Source of the DNA: JAWKOK01 sp963765875
GTDB taxonomy: Bacteria; Chloroflexota; Anaerolineae; Caldilineales; Caldilineaceae
Direction of reading: 5' to 3'
DNA length: 64,000 nt
Assembly (NCBI GenBank): GCA_963765875.1
Contig: CAVXYK010000013.1
Coordinates: 92,355-156,354, forward strand
Shown here: positions 20,275 to 28,767 of the stretch, piece by piece
How positions within the stretch are numbered: the stretch's first letter is position 1
Layout: the number at the start of each line of letters is the position of its first letter
Translations under genes and position numbers: made by a program
The notes under the pieces: generated by a model
Told to the model about the DNA's origin: nothing
Database searches by the model: none
The model's input: the letters and a program-made list of their open reading frames with translations, nothing else

Positions 20275-20937
20275 CTATCGTAACCAGTAGGCGACATCGG
20301 CAGCGATGTCTTCGCCCGGCGTATCAAATGAGAAAATCTCTCGCAAGTAGCCATCCTCATCAACCAATGCCACGGTGCTTGTGTGGTCGACAAGATAGCC
20401 TGTGGCCGCCGTTCCCTCATGGGCTTCGTAGAAGACGCCAAACTGAGTGGCAGCGGCGTCGATGCCTTCTTTGGTCCCGGTCATGCCGATAAACCGAGGG
20501 TCAAAGTACTTCAGGTAAGTTGCAAGCTGTTCAGGCGTATCGCGCTCCGGATCGACGGAGACCATGATCACCTGGATATCATCGGCCTTCTTGCCCAGCG
20601 CTTCCATCGTGTCGGTCAGGTCGTTGAGCGTGGTTGGACAGACATCGGGGCAGAATGTGTAGCCGAAATAGATCAGCACCGGCTTGCCTCGGAAATCGCT
20701 CAGGCTGACCGGTCCGCCGGTTGAACCATCCAATGTGAAATCGGTCAACCGCTGCGGCGACTGGAGAACGACGCCGTGCATTTCCGGCGGTCGCATCCAC
20801 CAGAGCCCAAAGCCGATCAATGCAAGAACAACGATCGTCCCGACCCCGTACAACAGGATTTTCTTCGTATTGCTGGACGCCTTTTGCTGTGCGTCTGAAC
20901 TCTGTGGTGGCGACTTTTGAGGCTGTACAGCAGCCAT
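20275..20937 (-). CDS. SCO1/SenC copper chaperone for the CuA site
   Basis: Membrane-anchored thioredoxin-fold protein that delivers copper to subunit II. One N-terminal helix ('ILLYGVGTIVVLALIGFGLWW', about 27-48) anchors it. The domain has 'DFRGKPVLIYFGYTFCPDVCPTTL' with Cys96 and Cys100 (C-x3-C), 'VSVDPERDTPE' and 'YLVDHTSTVALVD', supplying the copper His. The 220 residues are full length. It lies 63 bases upstream of the IIa/II/I genes on the same strand and is probably the first gene of this oxidase operon. A 432-bp repeat-rich gap precedes it. Confidence 0.93.
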   Translation of the reverse strand: MAAVQPQKSPPQSSDAQQKASSNTKKILLYGVGTIVVLALIGFGLWWMRPPEMHGVVLQSPQRLTDFTLDGSTGGPVSLSDFRGKPVLIYFGYTFCPDVCPTTLNDLTDTMEALGKKADDIQVIMVSVDPERDTPEQLATYLKYFDPRFIGMTGTKEGIDAAATQFGVFYEAHEGTAATGYLVDHTSTVALVDEDGYLREIFSFDTPGEDIAADVAYWLR

Positions 20938-21034
20938 GTTCGTAACACCTTGCCTATCTTTGGTTTGTGTTGTGTAACTTCGTTATTCGCGTGTCTATGT
21001 AACTTTTCGTTCCGTGCAGTTTACGGAAATTTGT

Positions 21035-21352
21035 CACAGATGGACACAGATATACTAGTGATTTACACAGATGTATTCTTGATTTTCAGCTCAAATTCGG
21101 CCTCATCCGTGTCCCATCTTTATTCTTATCGGTGTGAATCCGTGATTCCACTGCGAAAACTAACTTCAGCCACAGATGAACACAGATAATCAGAGGATTA
21201 TCCTCTGTGAACCTCTGTGCCCCCTTCGTGTCTCCGTGGTGAAAAAGACGAATTTGCCACAGACGGAAAGAGCTTTTCCTCTGTGAACTCTGCGCCTCCT
21301 CCGTGCCTCAGTGGTGAAATGGGTGTTTTTGCAGTAGAGTCATCCGTGGCAA
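21035..21352. repeat. CACAGA/CTCTGTG repeat element, second copy
   Basis: Same construction as the block at 9957-10250: TCACAGATGGACACAGATAT and CCACAGATGAACACAGAT units, GAACCTCTGTGCCCCCTTC-type units, an internal GATTCCACTGCGAAAA and the same ending TTTTTGCAGTAGAGTCATC. It lies in the 432-bp gap between the two SCO-like genes. No gene is seen. Confidence 0.8.
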
Positions 21353-21369
21353 AAATCGTGCAGACCGTT

Positions 21370-22078
21370 TCAATCCGGATAGCAGAGAAACAGATGGGCC
21401 GCTTCATAGGCCACGCGTGAAGCGCCTTCGCTATTGTTGGCCTCTTCGACGATCATGCCGATGTCCCGTTCAATCGTCGCCAGATCAGGCTCGCCGGTTC
21501 GATATTTGGCCCGGATGATGCCCCATCCGTCAACCAGCACAAACATGGGGTCAAACTTGAATGCCCCGTCCTCTTCCTGGGTGTAATAGGCGCCGAACCC
21601 GCCGCCGATGGCATTCTTTAATCGGGTCGGATCGCCGGTAGCGAAATGCCAAGACGACCTGTCTGCGCCCACCGATTCAGCATAGCTGAGCAGACGCTCC
21701 GGCGTATCCCGCTCAGGATCGAATGAGAGCGTCACCTGCTGAAATGGGATGCCGCCCGTGTCCATGCCGTCGACCATCTCTTGCACGTCACGCATCACTG
21801 ATCCTGTCTCCAGACATCCTTCACCGCAATCAGCATAGGTGAAGTTATAGAGCGCCAGGCTGCCGCGCAGGTCTTCATTGGTCAGCCGCTCGCCGTTTTC
21901 ATCAACGAACGAAAATCCTGGCGCCGATCGAGATGCGCGGCAGGACTTGAATGGGCTGAAACGTTGCGAAGGCCAGCACGCCAAACAGAGGGATCGAGAT
22001 CAGCACGAAGAAAAGAATCGCGAAGTGCTTTTGCCCGAAATGCCAAGCCGGTTTGTCGATTTTGGATGACGTAGCCAT
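21370..22078 (-). CDS. SCO-like thioredoxin-fold protein (frameshift; lacks the copper His)
   Basis: Starts MATSSKIDKPAWHFGQ, followed by one membrane helix ('FAILFFVLISIPLFGVLAFA'). The frame breaks near 21930. Removing one G joins 'QVLPRISI' to 'APGFSFVDENGERLTNEDLRG'. The domain has 'LALYNFTYADCGEGCLETGS' (C-x3-C), 'VTLSFDPERDTPERLL' and 'FKFDPMFVLVDGWG'. The last segment is where SCO1 proteins have D-H; here it reads F-D-P-M, so the third copper ligand seems absent. Such paralogues may act as thiol reductases rather than copper carriers (inference). It lies between the hydrogenase protease and SCO1. Confidence 0.82.
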
Positions 22079-22192
22079 GAAAAAGATGGTCCAGCTACAG
22101 TTTGTGGAGTATTCCACAAATACGGTTGTGTAGTTTACATTACGCAGGCGAGGTTCTGCAACTGTGAGGGGGGGTAATAACAGGCAATCAGG

Positions 22193-22678
22193 TTACGGAT
22201 CGGTGCCTAGCGCAATCTCACATTGTGCCCAGATTTCCTGTGCTTGGGCCAAGGCCATATTCACAAATTGGGCCGTCGTTGCGCTCAATCCCTCGCCATG
22301 GCCTAAGTCAAATGCCGGCACCGGCAAAAGCCAGGCCGCCGGCCGATGGCCGAACAGCTGATCAGCGTAGGCAAGCAGCGTTGCTGCGCCAACGTGATGA
22401 GCCGAACCGGACGTTGATTGCTCCTCACCGATCGGCAGCAACGCTACTTCCGTACGCGGCTCAACGCTCGCATCCACAAAGAGCACACCGGCAACATCCG
22501 TTTCGGCCAGGTCGATTGCCATCTCCGGCGTCAACTGATGGCTCAACAACAGACGCACAGCATGGCCTTCGGCCTGCCAATGCTCAGCCAAACGCCGTGC
22601 CAAAACCAAACCTGCGCCGTCATCGCGGCGCAGGCTGTTCCCGTATCCGATTATGAGGAGACAGGGATGTGTGGGCAT
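22193..22678 (-). CDS. hoxW: Hydrogenase maturation protease
   Basis: Endopeptidase that trims the C-terminus of the [NiFe] large subunit after nickel insertion. The start is MPTHPCLLIIGYGNSLRRDDG; the upstream extension translates a CTGCGTG repeat. The signature 'GYGNSLRRDDGAGLVLARRL' is the N-terminal nickel-sensing motif (G-x-G-N-x-L-x-x-D-D-G), with a second acidic residue in 'GVLFVDASVEP' and a His in 'SAHHVGAATLLAYA'. The 161 residues are normal for the family. It lies 78 bases after hoxH, whose C-terminal extension beyond DPCLSCSTH would be its target. A perfect hairpin repeat separates the two genes. Confidence 0.9.
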   Translation of the reverse strand: MPTHPCLLIIGYGNSLRRDDGAGLVLARRLAEHWQAEGHAVRLLLSHQLTPEMAIDLAETDVAGVLFVDASVEPRTEVALLPIGEEQSTSGSAHHVGAATLLAYADQLFGHRPAAWLLPVPAFDLGHGEGLSATTAQFVNMALAQAQEIWAQCEIALGTDP

Positions 22679-22698
22679 GGGCTGCTCAGAAGGAAAAC

Positions 22699-22755
22699 GT
22701 GCTGCGTGCTGCTTGCTGCGTGATTTCTTGTCACGTAGCAAGCAGCACGCAGCAG
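22699..22755. repeat. Perfect CTGCGTG-family hairpin between hoxH and hoxW
   Basis: TGCTGCGTGCTGCTTGC.. faces ..GCAAGCAGCACGCAGCA around a loop of about 7 bases (TTTCTTG). The stem is about 24 bp with one mismatch. The right arm ends two bases before the hoxH stop. This is the most compact copy of the family. Confidence 0.9.
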
Positions 22756-22756
22756 T

Positions 22757-24226
22757 CTACTGTCGCCAAACCTCGTCAACCAACTCGCCATCCGGCGCCA
22801 CCATCTGCACATGCATGGGCATCTGGCCGTAGGCGTGGGTCGAACAGCTCAGGCAGGGATCGTAGGTGCGAATGCCATGCTCAATGCGATTGAGGATGCC
22901 TTCGGTGATCTCACCACCATTGATGTGATGCTGGGCGATCTGCTTGACTGTGCGATTCATGGCCAGGTTGTTCTGTCCCGTGGCAATGATCATGTTGGTC
23001 TTCAGCAGAATGCCGTCGTCGTCGACGTGGTATTCGTGGAAGAGGGTGCCGCGCGGCGCTTCACTCACGCCGACGCCGACCAACTGGTTGACGCCTGCAT
23101 TGGCGCGCACGTGGGTGTCGGTGATCGTCGAATCGTCGAGTGTCTCCGCGATCTTTTCCAGCGCGAAGAGAATCTCGATGAGCCGGGCGTAGTGGAAATT
23201 GAAGCTGCTGGTAACCAACTTGCCCTTGGGCGCCAGCTGGCGGAATTCCATTAGCTCAGCATCTGCACGCGGCATGCCTGCGAAGTCACAGACATTGAGA
23301 CGGGCCAACGGCCCAACACGATACATGCCCGCGTGGTAGAAGTTGGCCGGTAATGCGTCGCCGTTGTAGCCCTGTTGGGCAGCCGGTTTGTAATAGGGGA
23401 ACTTGAGATAAGTCCAGGGTTCAACGGCCTCGCCGATAATCTCACGATAGCGTGCCGGATCCAGACCCTTTTGCAGCACATTGCCGTCGCTGTCCACAAC
23501 ACGCAGCAGTCCGTCGTAATGTTCCAGACCGCCCTCAGGCGTGACCAGTCCCATGAAGAGGCTGGGGAAGTTGCCGTACATGACGCTCTCGTCATGCAGC
23601 CCTTCGGCCGCCTCTTTCAGGATATCGAGGGCAAGGCCCACGATGTCGAAGGCTTCGGGCAACATGCGCCGGATCTGGCTGCGATCTTCGTCGCTCAATG
23701 GCGTACGTACGCCACCGGGCACCGTCCATGCCGGATGGACGCTCTGACCGCCCAGAATGCGGATGATGTCCTGGCCGAACTTACGCAGACGGATGCCGTT
23801 GCGGGCGATTTCCGGATGCTGTTCGATCAGGCCCATGACGTTACGGGCAGCCGGTTCGCTGTCCATACCCAGCAGCAGGTCAGGGCCACTGAGGTGGAAG
23901 AAGCTGAGCGCATGGCTCTGGACAATCTGGCCCCAGTTCATCAGACGGCGCAGCTTGGCTGCCGTCGGCGGGATCTGCACGCCCAAGATGGCGTCGCCGG
24001 TCTTGGCCGAGGCCATCAGATGGCTCACCGGGCAGATGCCGCAGATGCGGGCCGTGATGCCGGGCATTTCCCAGAAACTGCGTCCTTCGCAGAATTTTTC
24101 AAAGCCACGGAACTCAGTGACGTGGAAACGAGCATCGTCGACTTGTCCGTCGTCATCCAGCATCAGGGTGATCTTTGCGTGGCCTTCGATGCGGGTGACC
24201 GGATCAATCAGGATTTCACGTGTCAT
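22757..24226 (-). CDS. hoxH: NAD-linked [NiFe] hydrogenase large subunit
   Basis: Holds the Ni-Fe active site of the bidirectional hydrogenase. The 489 residues begin MTREILIDPVTRIEGHAKI, the conserved N-terminal signature. Four cysteine ligands are in L1 'RICGICPVSH' (about 61-70) and L2 'DPCLSCSTH' near the C-terminus. After the L2 His, a tail of about 25 residues ('AYGQMPMHVQMVAPDG...') would be removed by the protease gene next door. 'GGQSVHPAWTVPGGV' is also typical. Length and gene order E-F-U-Y-H put it in group 3d. It starts 16 bases after hoxY ends. No hyp genes are present in the window. Confidence 0.96.
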   Translation of the reverse strand: MTREILIDPVTRIEGHAKITLMLDDDGQVDDARFHVTEFRGFEKFCEGRSFWEMPGITARICGICPVSHLMASAKTGDAILGVQIPPTAAKLRRLMNWGQIVQSHALSFFHLSGPDLLLGMDSEPAARNVMGLIEQHPEIARNGIRLRKFGQDIIRILGGQSVHPAWTVPGGVRTPLSDEDRSQIRRMLPEAFDIVGLALDILKEAAEGLHDESVMYGNFPSLFMGLVTPEGGLEHYDGLLRVVDSDGNVLQKGLDPARYREIIGEAVEPWTYLKFPYYKPAAQQGYNGDALPANFYHAGMYRVGPLARLNVCDFAGMPRADAELMEFRQLAPKGKLVTSSFNFHYARLIEILFALEKIAETLDDSTITDTHVRANAGVNQLVGVGVSEAPRGTLFHEYHVDDDGILLKTNMIIATGQNNLAMNRTVKQIAQHHINGGEITEGILNRIEHGIRTYDPCLSCSTHAYGQMPMHVQMVAPDGELVDEVWRQ

Positions 24227-24241
24227 CTTAATTTATCTCCA

Positions 24242-24790
24242 TCAACCGAATAAACGCATTTCAGGCTCAAGCATGACACGTTCGCCTGCCAACAGCGCCG
24301 ACACGGCCGCCCAAATTCGTTCCGGATCGGGCGGACAGCCGGGGATGAACGCATCGACCTTGACGACCTGATGCAATGGAAGCACCTTGGGCAGCAGTTG
24401 GGGCATCACTTCCGCGTTGCCCGTCGGCCAGTTGCCCGGCCCCTCGTGATAGACCTTGGTCAACAGATCGTCGACCCCTAGCCTGTTGCGCAGACTGGTC
24501 ACATTGCCGGTCACGGCACAATCGCCGAAGCTGACGACAATCTTGCTGCGTTCGCGTATTTCTCTGGCCAGGATGACATTGTCTACATTGGTCACAGCGC
24601 CCTCTACCAACGTCACATCAACGTCCTCGGGGAACTCTTTGACATCGGCAATGGGGCTATAGACAAGCTCGGCTACCTCTGCTAAGTCGATCAGGCGCTC
24701 GTCTAGATCGAGAAAGCTCATATGACACCCGGAGCAACCGCCAAGCCAGGCGGTGGCCAATCGGATTTTTCCAGATCGTTCTTCTGTCAT
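24242..24790 (-). CDS. hoxY: NAD-linked [NiFe] hydrogenase small subunit
   Basis: Carries the proximal [4Fe-4S] cluster next to the Ni-Fe site. The 182 residues match the short small subunits of group 3. Cluster cysteines are visible in 'WLGGCSGCHMSFLDLDE', 'VVSFGDCAVTGNV' and 'AFIPGCPPDPERIWAAV'. There is no Tat signal, as expected for a cytoplasmic enzyme. It lies between hoxU (87-base gap) and hoxH. Confidence 0.96.
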   Translation of the reverse strand: MTEERSGKIRLATAWLGGCSGCHMSFLDLDERLIDLAEVAELVYSPIADVKEFPEDVDVTLVEGAVTNVDNVILAREIRERSKIVVSFGDCAVTGNVTSLRNRLGVDDLLTKVYHEGPGNWPTGNAEVMPQLLPKVLPLHQVVKVDAFIPGCPPDPERIWAAVSALLAGERVMLEPEMRLFG

Positions 24791-24876
24791 CTTTCACTCC
24801 TGGAGCCCTACTTGAGGCTCGAGCACGCCAGCACATCAGCCGGCGCCTCGAAGCCTCTTTCGGGCAATAGTATGCG

Positions 24877-25596
24877 CTATTTATATTCCCACAGATCCTG
24901 TTCACGACCGTTGAGAATCCAGCGCAAGAAGTCGTGCTGTTTCTCCATCTCCGCCACCGTGGAACCTTTGGTGGTGAGGGCGCCGGTTGGGCAGACTTGG
25001 ACACACTTTCCGCAACTGGTGCAGGACTGGCTGGTGCCCCAGGGCTGGTTCAGATCGGCCACAATTCGGCTATCCACGCCACGACCCATGACATCCCATA
25101 CGTGTGCGCCCTCGATTTCATCGCAGACACGTACGCATCGGGTGCAGAGGATACAGCGATTGTGATCGATCACAAACTGCTTGTGGCTGGCATCCATCGG
25201 CAGGTCCGGGCTGAGATAGTCGTATCGCACGTGATCCATGCCGATTTTTGCGGCTTCCCACTGTAGTTCGCAGTTGCCGTTCATCACGCAGGCTGCACAT
25301 ACGTGGTTGCGTTCGGCAAAGAGCATCTCCAGGATCATCTTGCGATATTTGACCAGGCGATCACTGTGCGTGTTGACAACCAGTCCTTCTTGCACGGGTG
25401 TCACGCAGGAGGCTTGCAACTTATTGTTGCCGGCAAGCTCCACCATACACAGTCGGCATCCGCCTCGGTCGCTGATCCCTTCCAGGTGGCATAAGGTTGG
25501 GATGTCGATTCCATTTTCGCGCAACACGGAGAGCAATGAACTGCCTTCCTGTGCGCTGACCAATTCGTCGTTAATCGTTAGTGTGACAACGGCCAT
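24877..25596 (-). CDS. hoxU: Diaphorase iron-sulfur subunit HoxU
   Basis: Electron-transfer subunit between HoxF and HoxY. Domains in order: an N-terminal [2Fe-2S] ferredoxin fold (about 1-80; 'GIDIPTLCHLEGISDRGGCRLCMVEL'), a NuoG-like His/Cys region ('ERNHVCAACVMNGNCELQ'), and a double [4Fe-4S] ferredoxin ('HNRCILCTRCVRVCDEIEG' and 'CTSCGKCVQVCPTGAL'). The 239 residues are normal for HoxU. Its start is right at the hoxF stop. Confidence 0.95.
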   Translation of the reverse strand: MAVVTLTINDELVSAQEGSSLLSVLRENGIDIPTLCHLEGISDRGGCRLCMVELAGNNKLQASCVTPVQEGLVVNTHSDRLVKYRKMILEMLFAERNHVCAACVMNGNCELQWEAAKIGMDHVRYDYLSPDLPMDASHKQFVIDHNRCILCTRCVRVCDEIEGAHVWDVMGRGVDSRIVADLNQPWGTSQSCTSCGKCVQVCPTGALTTKGSTVAEMEKQHDFLRWILNGREQDLWEYK

Positions 25597-27342
25597 TTAG
25601 GCAACCTCCCCCGCCTTGCTCAACCCTGATTTACTCGGCCCTGAGCCGTTGGTGACCAGGGACGCACGGATGTATTCCGGCATATCGAGTACGGGAACTT
25701 CGTTCATGTCGCAGACGTCAGCGGCACACGCTCGTTTCTCGATGTGATCGATATATTCGTTCTCAAAGTAGGTCATGGTGCTCAGGATCGGATTGGGCGC
25801 CGATTGACCGAGGCCACACAAGCTGGTTTCCCGCACCATGGTGCAGAGTTCGCGCAATGTCTCCAGATCCTCCAACGTTGCGCTGCCATTGGTGATACGG
25901 TCGAGGATGCGATGCATCTGAACCGTGCCAACGCGGCAGGGGACACATTTGCCGCAACTCTCATCCATGCAAAATTCCATGAAGAACTTGGCCACATCAA
26001 CCATGCAACTGTTCTCGTCCATCACGACGAGGCCGCCCGAACCCATGATCGAACCGAGTTCACGCAGGCTGTCGTAGTCGACCGGCGTGTCCAGATACTG
26101 GGCGGGAATACAGCCGCCGCTGGGGCCGCCTGTCTGCGCCGCCTTGTATTCGAAGCCGTTGGGAATGCCGCCACCAATGTCGAAGACAATCTCGCGCAGT
26201 GTGATGCCCAAAGGCACTTCGATGAGGCCGGTATTCACGACATCGCCTGCCAGGGCGAAGACCTTGGTACCGCGACTTTTCTCGGTGCCGATCTCCGCAA
26301 ACGCTTCCGGGCCGCTTTCGATGATCGGCACAATGTTGCCGAAAGTCTCCACGTTGTTCAACAACGTCGGCTTGCCCCAAAGACCCTTTTGGGCCGGATA
26401 GGGCGGGCGTGGCTCAGGTTGCCCGCGTCGCCCCATGATCGAGGCCATGAGCGCTGTCTCTTCACCACACACGAAAGCGCCAGCGCCGATACGAACATCG
26501 ATGCGGAAACTGACGTTGCTATCCAGGATGCGGCTACCCAGCAGTCCTCGTCGTTCGGCTGCTCGGATGGCCCGTTCCAGACGCTTGGCCGCGATGGGGT
26601 ATTCGCCACGAACATAAACGTAGCCCTGTTCGGCGCCGACGGCATAGCCGGCAATGGCCATCCCTTCGAGCACACGATGCGGGTCAGACTCCATCAACGT
26701 GCGGTCCATGTACACGCCCGGGTCGCCCTCATCGCCGTTGGCGACGACGAACTTGCGGTCGGACTCTTCCTTGCGAACCATGTCCCATTTGATACCGGCA
26801 GGGAAACCAGCGCCGCCGCGCCCGCGTAGGCCGCTGTCGATGACGGCCCGACAGACTTCCTCCGGGGACATCTCTCGCAGCGCATGGGCCAGTGCCGAGT
26901 AGCCGCCATGGGCGACATAGTCTTCCAACTTCTCCGGATCGATTTGGCCGCTGTTCGCGAGCACAACCTTGTGTTGCTTGGTGAAGAAAGGAAGATCATT
27001 GGGCATGATCTGTTCTTGGATGGGGTTGCCTTCGACGAGATGCTTCTGGACAATGTCTTTGGCACTCTCTGCTGTGACATGTTCGTAGACGACATCTTCT
27101 TCGCCTTGAACCTGAACGGTCACAACCGGGCCACGGCTGCACGGCCCCATACAGCCGGTTGAGACCACCTGGATCTCGGCCTTGAGGTCGCCTTCTGCAA
27201 TAGCCTCTTTGAGTGATGCCTGCACCGCGGTGCCGCCTGACGAGAGGCAGGGCGTGCTGGCGCAGCAGAGCAGGCGACAGCGGAATGACTCCTGCTTCTG
27301 TCGTTCTCGTTCTCCTAATGCCTGTAAATCAGCTCTATTCAT
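25597..27342 (-). CDS. hoxF: Diaphorase NADH-binding subunit HoxF
   Basis: Carries FMN and binds NAD(H); homologous to NuoF. The 581 residues comprise an N-terminal thioredoxin-like [2Fe-2S] domain ('CASTPCLSSGG' and 'VSTGCMGPCSRGP'), the NADH/FMN domain ('GLRGRGGAGFPAGIKW' and 'ANGDEGDPGVYMDRTLMES', about 170-230) and a C-terminal [4Fe-4S] site 'ESCGKCVPCRVGT'. The C-terminus shows 'CAADVCDMN'. It overlaps or abuts both neighbours and lies between hoxE and hoxU. Confidence 0.96.
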   Translation of the reverse strand: MNRADLQALGERERQKQESFRCRLLCCASTPCLSSGGTAVQASLKEAIAEGDLKAEIQVVSTGCMGPCSRGPVVTVQVQGEEDVVYEHVTAESAKDIVQKHLVEGNPIQEQIMPNDLPFFTKQHKVVLANSGQIDPEKLEDYVAHGGYSALAHALREMSPEEVCRAVIDSGLRGRGGAGFPAGIKWDMVRKEESDRKFVVANGDEGDPGVYMDRTLMESDPHRVLEGMAIAGYAVGAEQGYVYVRGEYPIAAKRLERAIRAAERRGLLGSRILDSNVSFRIDVRIGAGAFVCGEETALMASIMGRRGQPEPRPPYPAQKGLWGKPTLLNNVETFGNIVPIIESGPEAFAEIGTEKSRGTKVFALAGDVVNTGLIEVPLGITLREIVFDIGGGIPNGFEYKAAQTGGPSGGCIPAQYLDTPVDYDSLRELGSIMGSGGLVVMDENSCMVDVAKFFMEFCMDESCGKCVPCRVGTVQMHRILDRITNGSATLEDLETLRELCTMVRETSLCGLGQSAPNPILSTMTYFENEYIDHIEKRACAADVCDMNEVPVLDMPEYIRASLVTNGSGPSKSGLSKAGEVA

Positions 27343-27358
27343 TTTAGCTCAGTCTCCT

Positions 27359-27910
27359 TCATGCAGCCGCTGGTTCTAGCTCATAGTTGCCGATAAGAGC
27401 TTTGACTTTTTCCAGCGTGCTTTCGGGTGTTTCGCGCCCGAGCACTTCTCCGTCGACGACCAGAACCGGGGCCAGGCCACAGCTGCCCAGACAACGGGCT
27501 GTTGCGATGCTGAGCGAACCGTCTTCAGTCGTTTCGCCGGGTTCGATACCAAATTCTGCTTGCAGCGCCGTGACGATCTCAGCAGCACGTTTGACATAGC
27601 AGGCTGTGCCCATGCAGACGATGCAGTTATGGTCGCCTTGCGGTTCCAAGGAGAAGAAGTGATAGAACGTAGCCACGCCAAAAACCCAACTCAGCGGTAG
27701 CTTGAGCTGGTGCGCGACATAGATCAGAAGATCTTCTTCCAGGAAGCCAAATGCCTCCTGAGCCGTGTGCAGCACTTCGATCAGCGCATCCTGCTGATAT
27801 CGATAGCGCTTCAACGTACGATCGATCAGTTTGAAACGTGCGTCACCGCTGTCATGTTCTTCGGCGGCCCGTCGTTTCGGGTGTTTGCTTGGTACATTTC
27901 TGACTGTCAT
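27359..27910 (-). CDS. hoxE: Diaphorase subunit HoxE
   Basis: A NuoE-like thioredoxin-fold [2Fe-2S] protein and first gene of the hydrogenase operon. 'LIEVLHTAQEAFGFLEEDLLIYVAHQLKLPLSWVFGVATFYHFF' is the conserved N-terminal helical domain. Cluster ligands are in 'CMGTACYVKRA' and 'ATARCLGSCGLAPVL'. The 183 residues include a basic, probably disordered N-terminus of about 30 residues. The promoter should lie in the 857-bp gap upstream, which I could not resolve. Confidence 0.95.
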   Translation of the reverse strand: MTVRNVPSKHPKRRAAEEHDSGDARFKLIDRTLKRYRYQQDALIEVLHTAQEAFGFLEEDLLIYVAHQLKLPLSWVFGVATFYHFFSLEPQGDHNCIVCMGTACYVKRAAEIVTALQAEFGIEPGETTEDGSLSIATARCLGSCGLAPVLVVDGEVLGRETPESTLEKVKALIGNYELEPAAA

Positions 27911-28426
27911 GTTCGAATCCGCAGCTCCTCTTTTTCTGTGGTTTCGCAGTCGAATAATTGCCTAAACAGCAAACAGCCGCTCGGTATAGTACACGCGAGA
28001 GCTGTCGCTACAATTTATATAGTGATAATTTTCACAAATGACTCACAATAAAATACGACGTTTGAAAGTGGATTGTTTGAACGTCAATCAGTGCATGTCA
28101 TGAAAACTGGAGAATCGTAGTCGCTATGTCAAGCCGTTGAAATCAAACTGTCAAAGTGATCTTTTGAAGAAATGGGCGCCCGGTCAATTGTCATCTACCC
28201 ACCCGAAGTCACAATTTCGATTCACAAACCGAAGAAGACCGGGCGTCCCATCACAAGGAGGTTTACCGCATGTTCTACCATGCTGCGACAAGGATACCTG
28301 ATGTTGGGGATGGATGCATCGGGCAGGGGGTGGGGATTGTGGCTGGCCCGGTGGTGGGTTCTGCACCTGGTCAGCTGACTAGGTGTAGAATTTACACGAA
28401 TGGGCACAATTTATGGCGTTTTAAAG

Positions 28427-28552
28427 TCACGTTCTTGCTTGTGCACCTCGATCCCACGGCGGACTCAATCGCCGGTGACCATAGGCGATAAAAGCGAGCA
28501 AGACAGCCAGAATGAGATTGAAAACGATGTTTAGTACTTCACGATTTGTCAT
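28427..28552 (-). CDS. Possible 41-residue membrane peptide
   Basis: MTNREVLNIVFNLILAVLLA then FIAYGHRRLSPPWDRGAQAR and a Thr. One good hydrophobic helix with a basic C-terminus. No ribosome-binding site is visible; the start lies in the edge of a TCATTCTGAGCG repeat. It may be a real small protein or chance. Confidence 0.3.
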   Translation of the reverse strand: MTNREVLNIVFNLILAVLLAFIAYGHRRLSPPWDRGAQART

Positions 28553-28690
28553 TCTGAGCGGTTGAATCGGAGAACTTTCTCTCTGATGGGCGGTCAGCGA
28601 AGAATCTCGCGTTACTTAGAATCGATCACGTCAAGATTCCTCACTCCGTTAGCGCTTTGCGCCCACTTCGTGAACGGATGACATGCATTG
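28549..28690. repeat. TCATTCTGAGCG..AAGATTCCTC repeat
   Basis: TGTCATTCTGAGCGGTTGAA, GCGAAGAATCTCGCG, TCAAGATTCCTCACTCCG, ending GAACGGATGACATGC. This is the widespread bacterial intergenic palindrome (TGTCATTCTGAGC...GAAGAATC...GATTC..TCGGAATGACA) in a degenerate copy. Confidence 0.7.
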
Positions 28691-28767
28691 TTGCTTATGT
28701 GAAACCTGCTCTCAAACTGCAGTTTTCAATCTGATGTGAATTTACCTCACTGACAGCGTATCACGCT

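Larger units (their letters stand above)
27911..28767. other. 857-bp gap upstream of hoxE: repeats and doubtful small ORFs
   Basis: Contains an inverted pair GGGCGCCCGGTC (28174) / GACCGGGCGTCCC (28237), followed by AAGGAGG and an ATG at 28270. That ATG opens a 73-codon plus-strand frame (MFYHAATRIPDVGDGCIGQG...) which I do not recognise. Downstream are a 41-codon minus frame with one hydrophobic helix and a TCATTCTGAGCG repeat. The region from 27911 to 28170 is AT-rich and probably holds the hox promoter. Confidence 0.35.

Noticed and set aside
25744..26829. 361-codon plus-strand frame over hoxF
   Set aside because: Antisense shadow; hoxF is intact with all cluster and flavin motifs.
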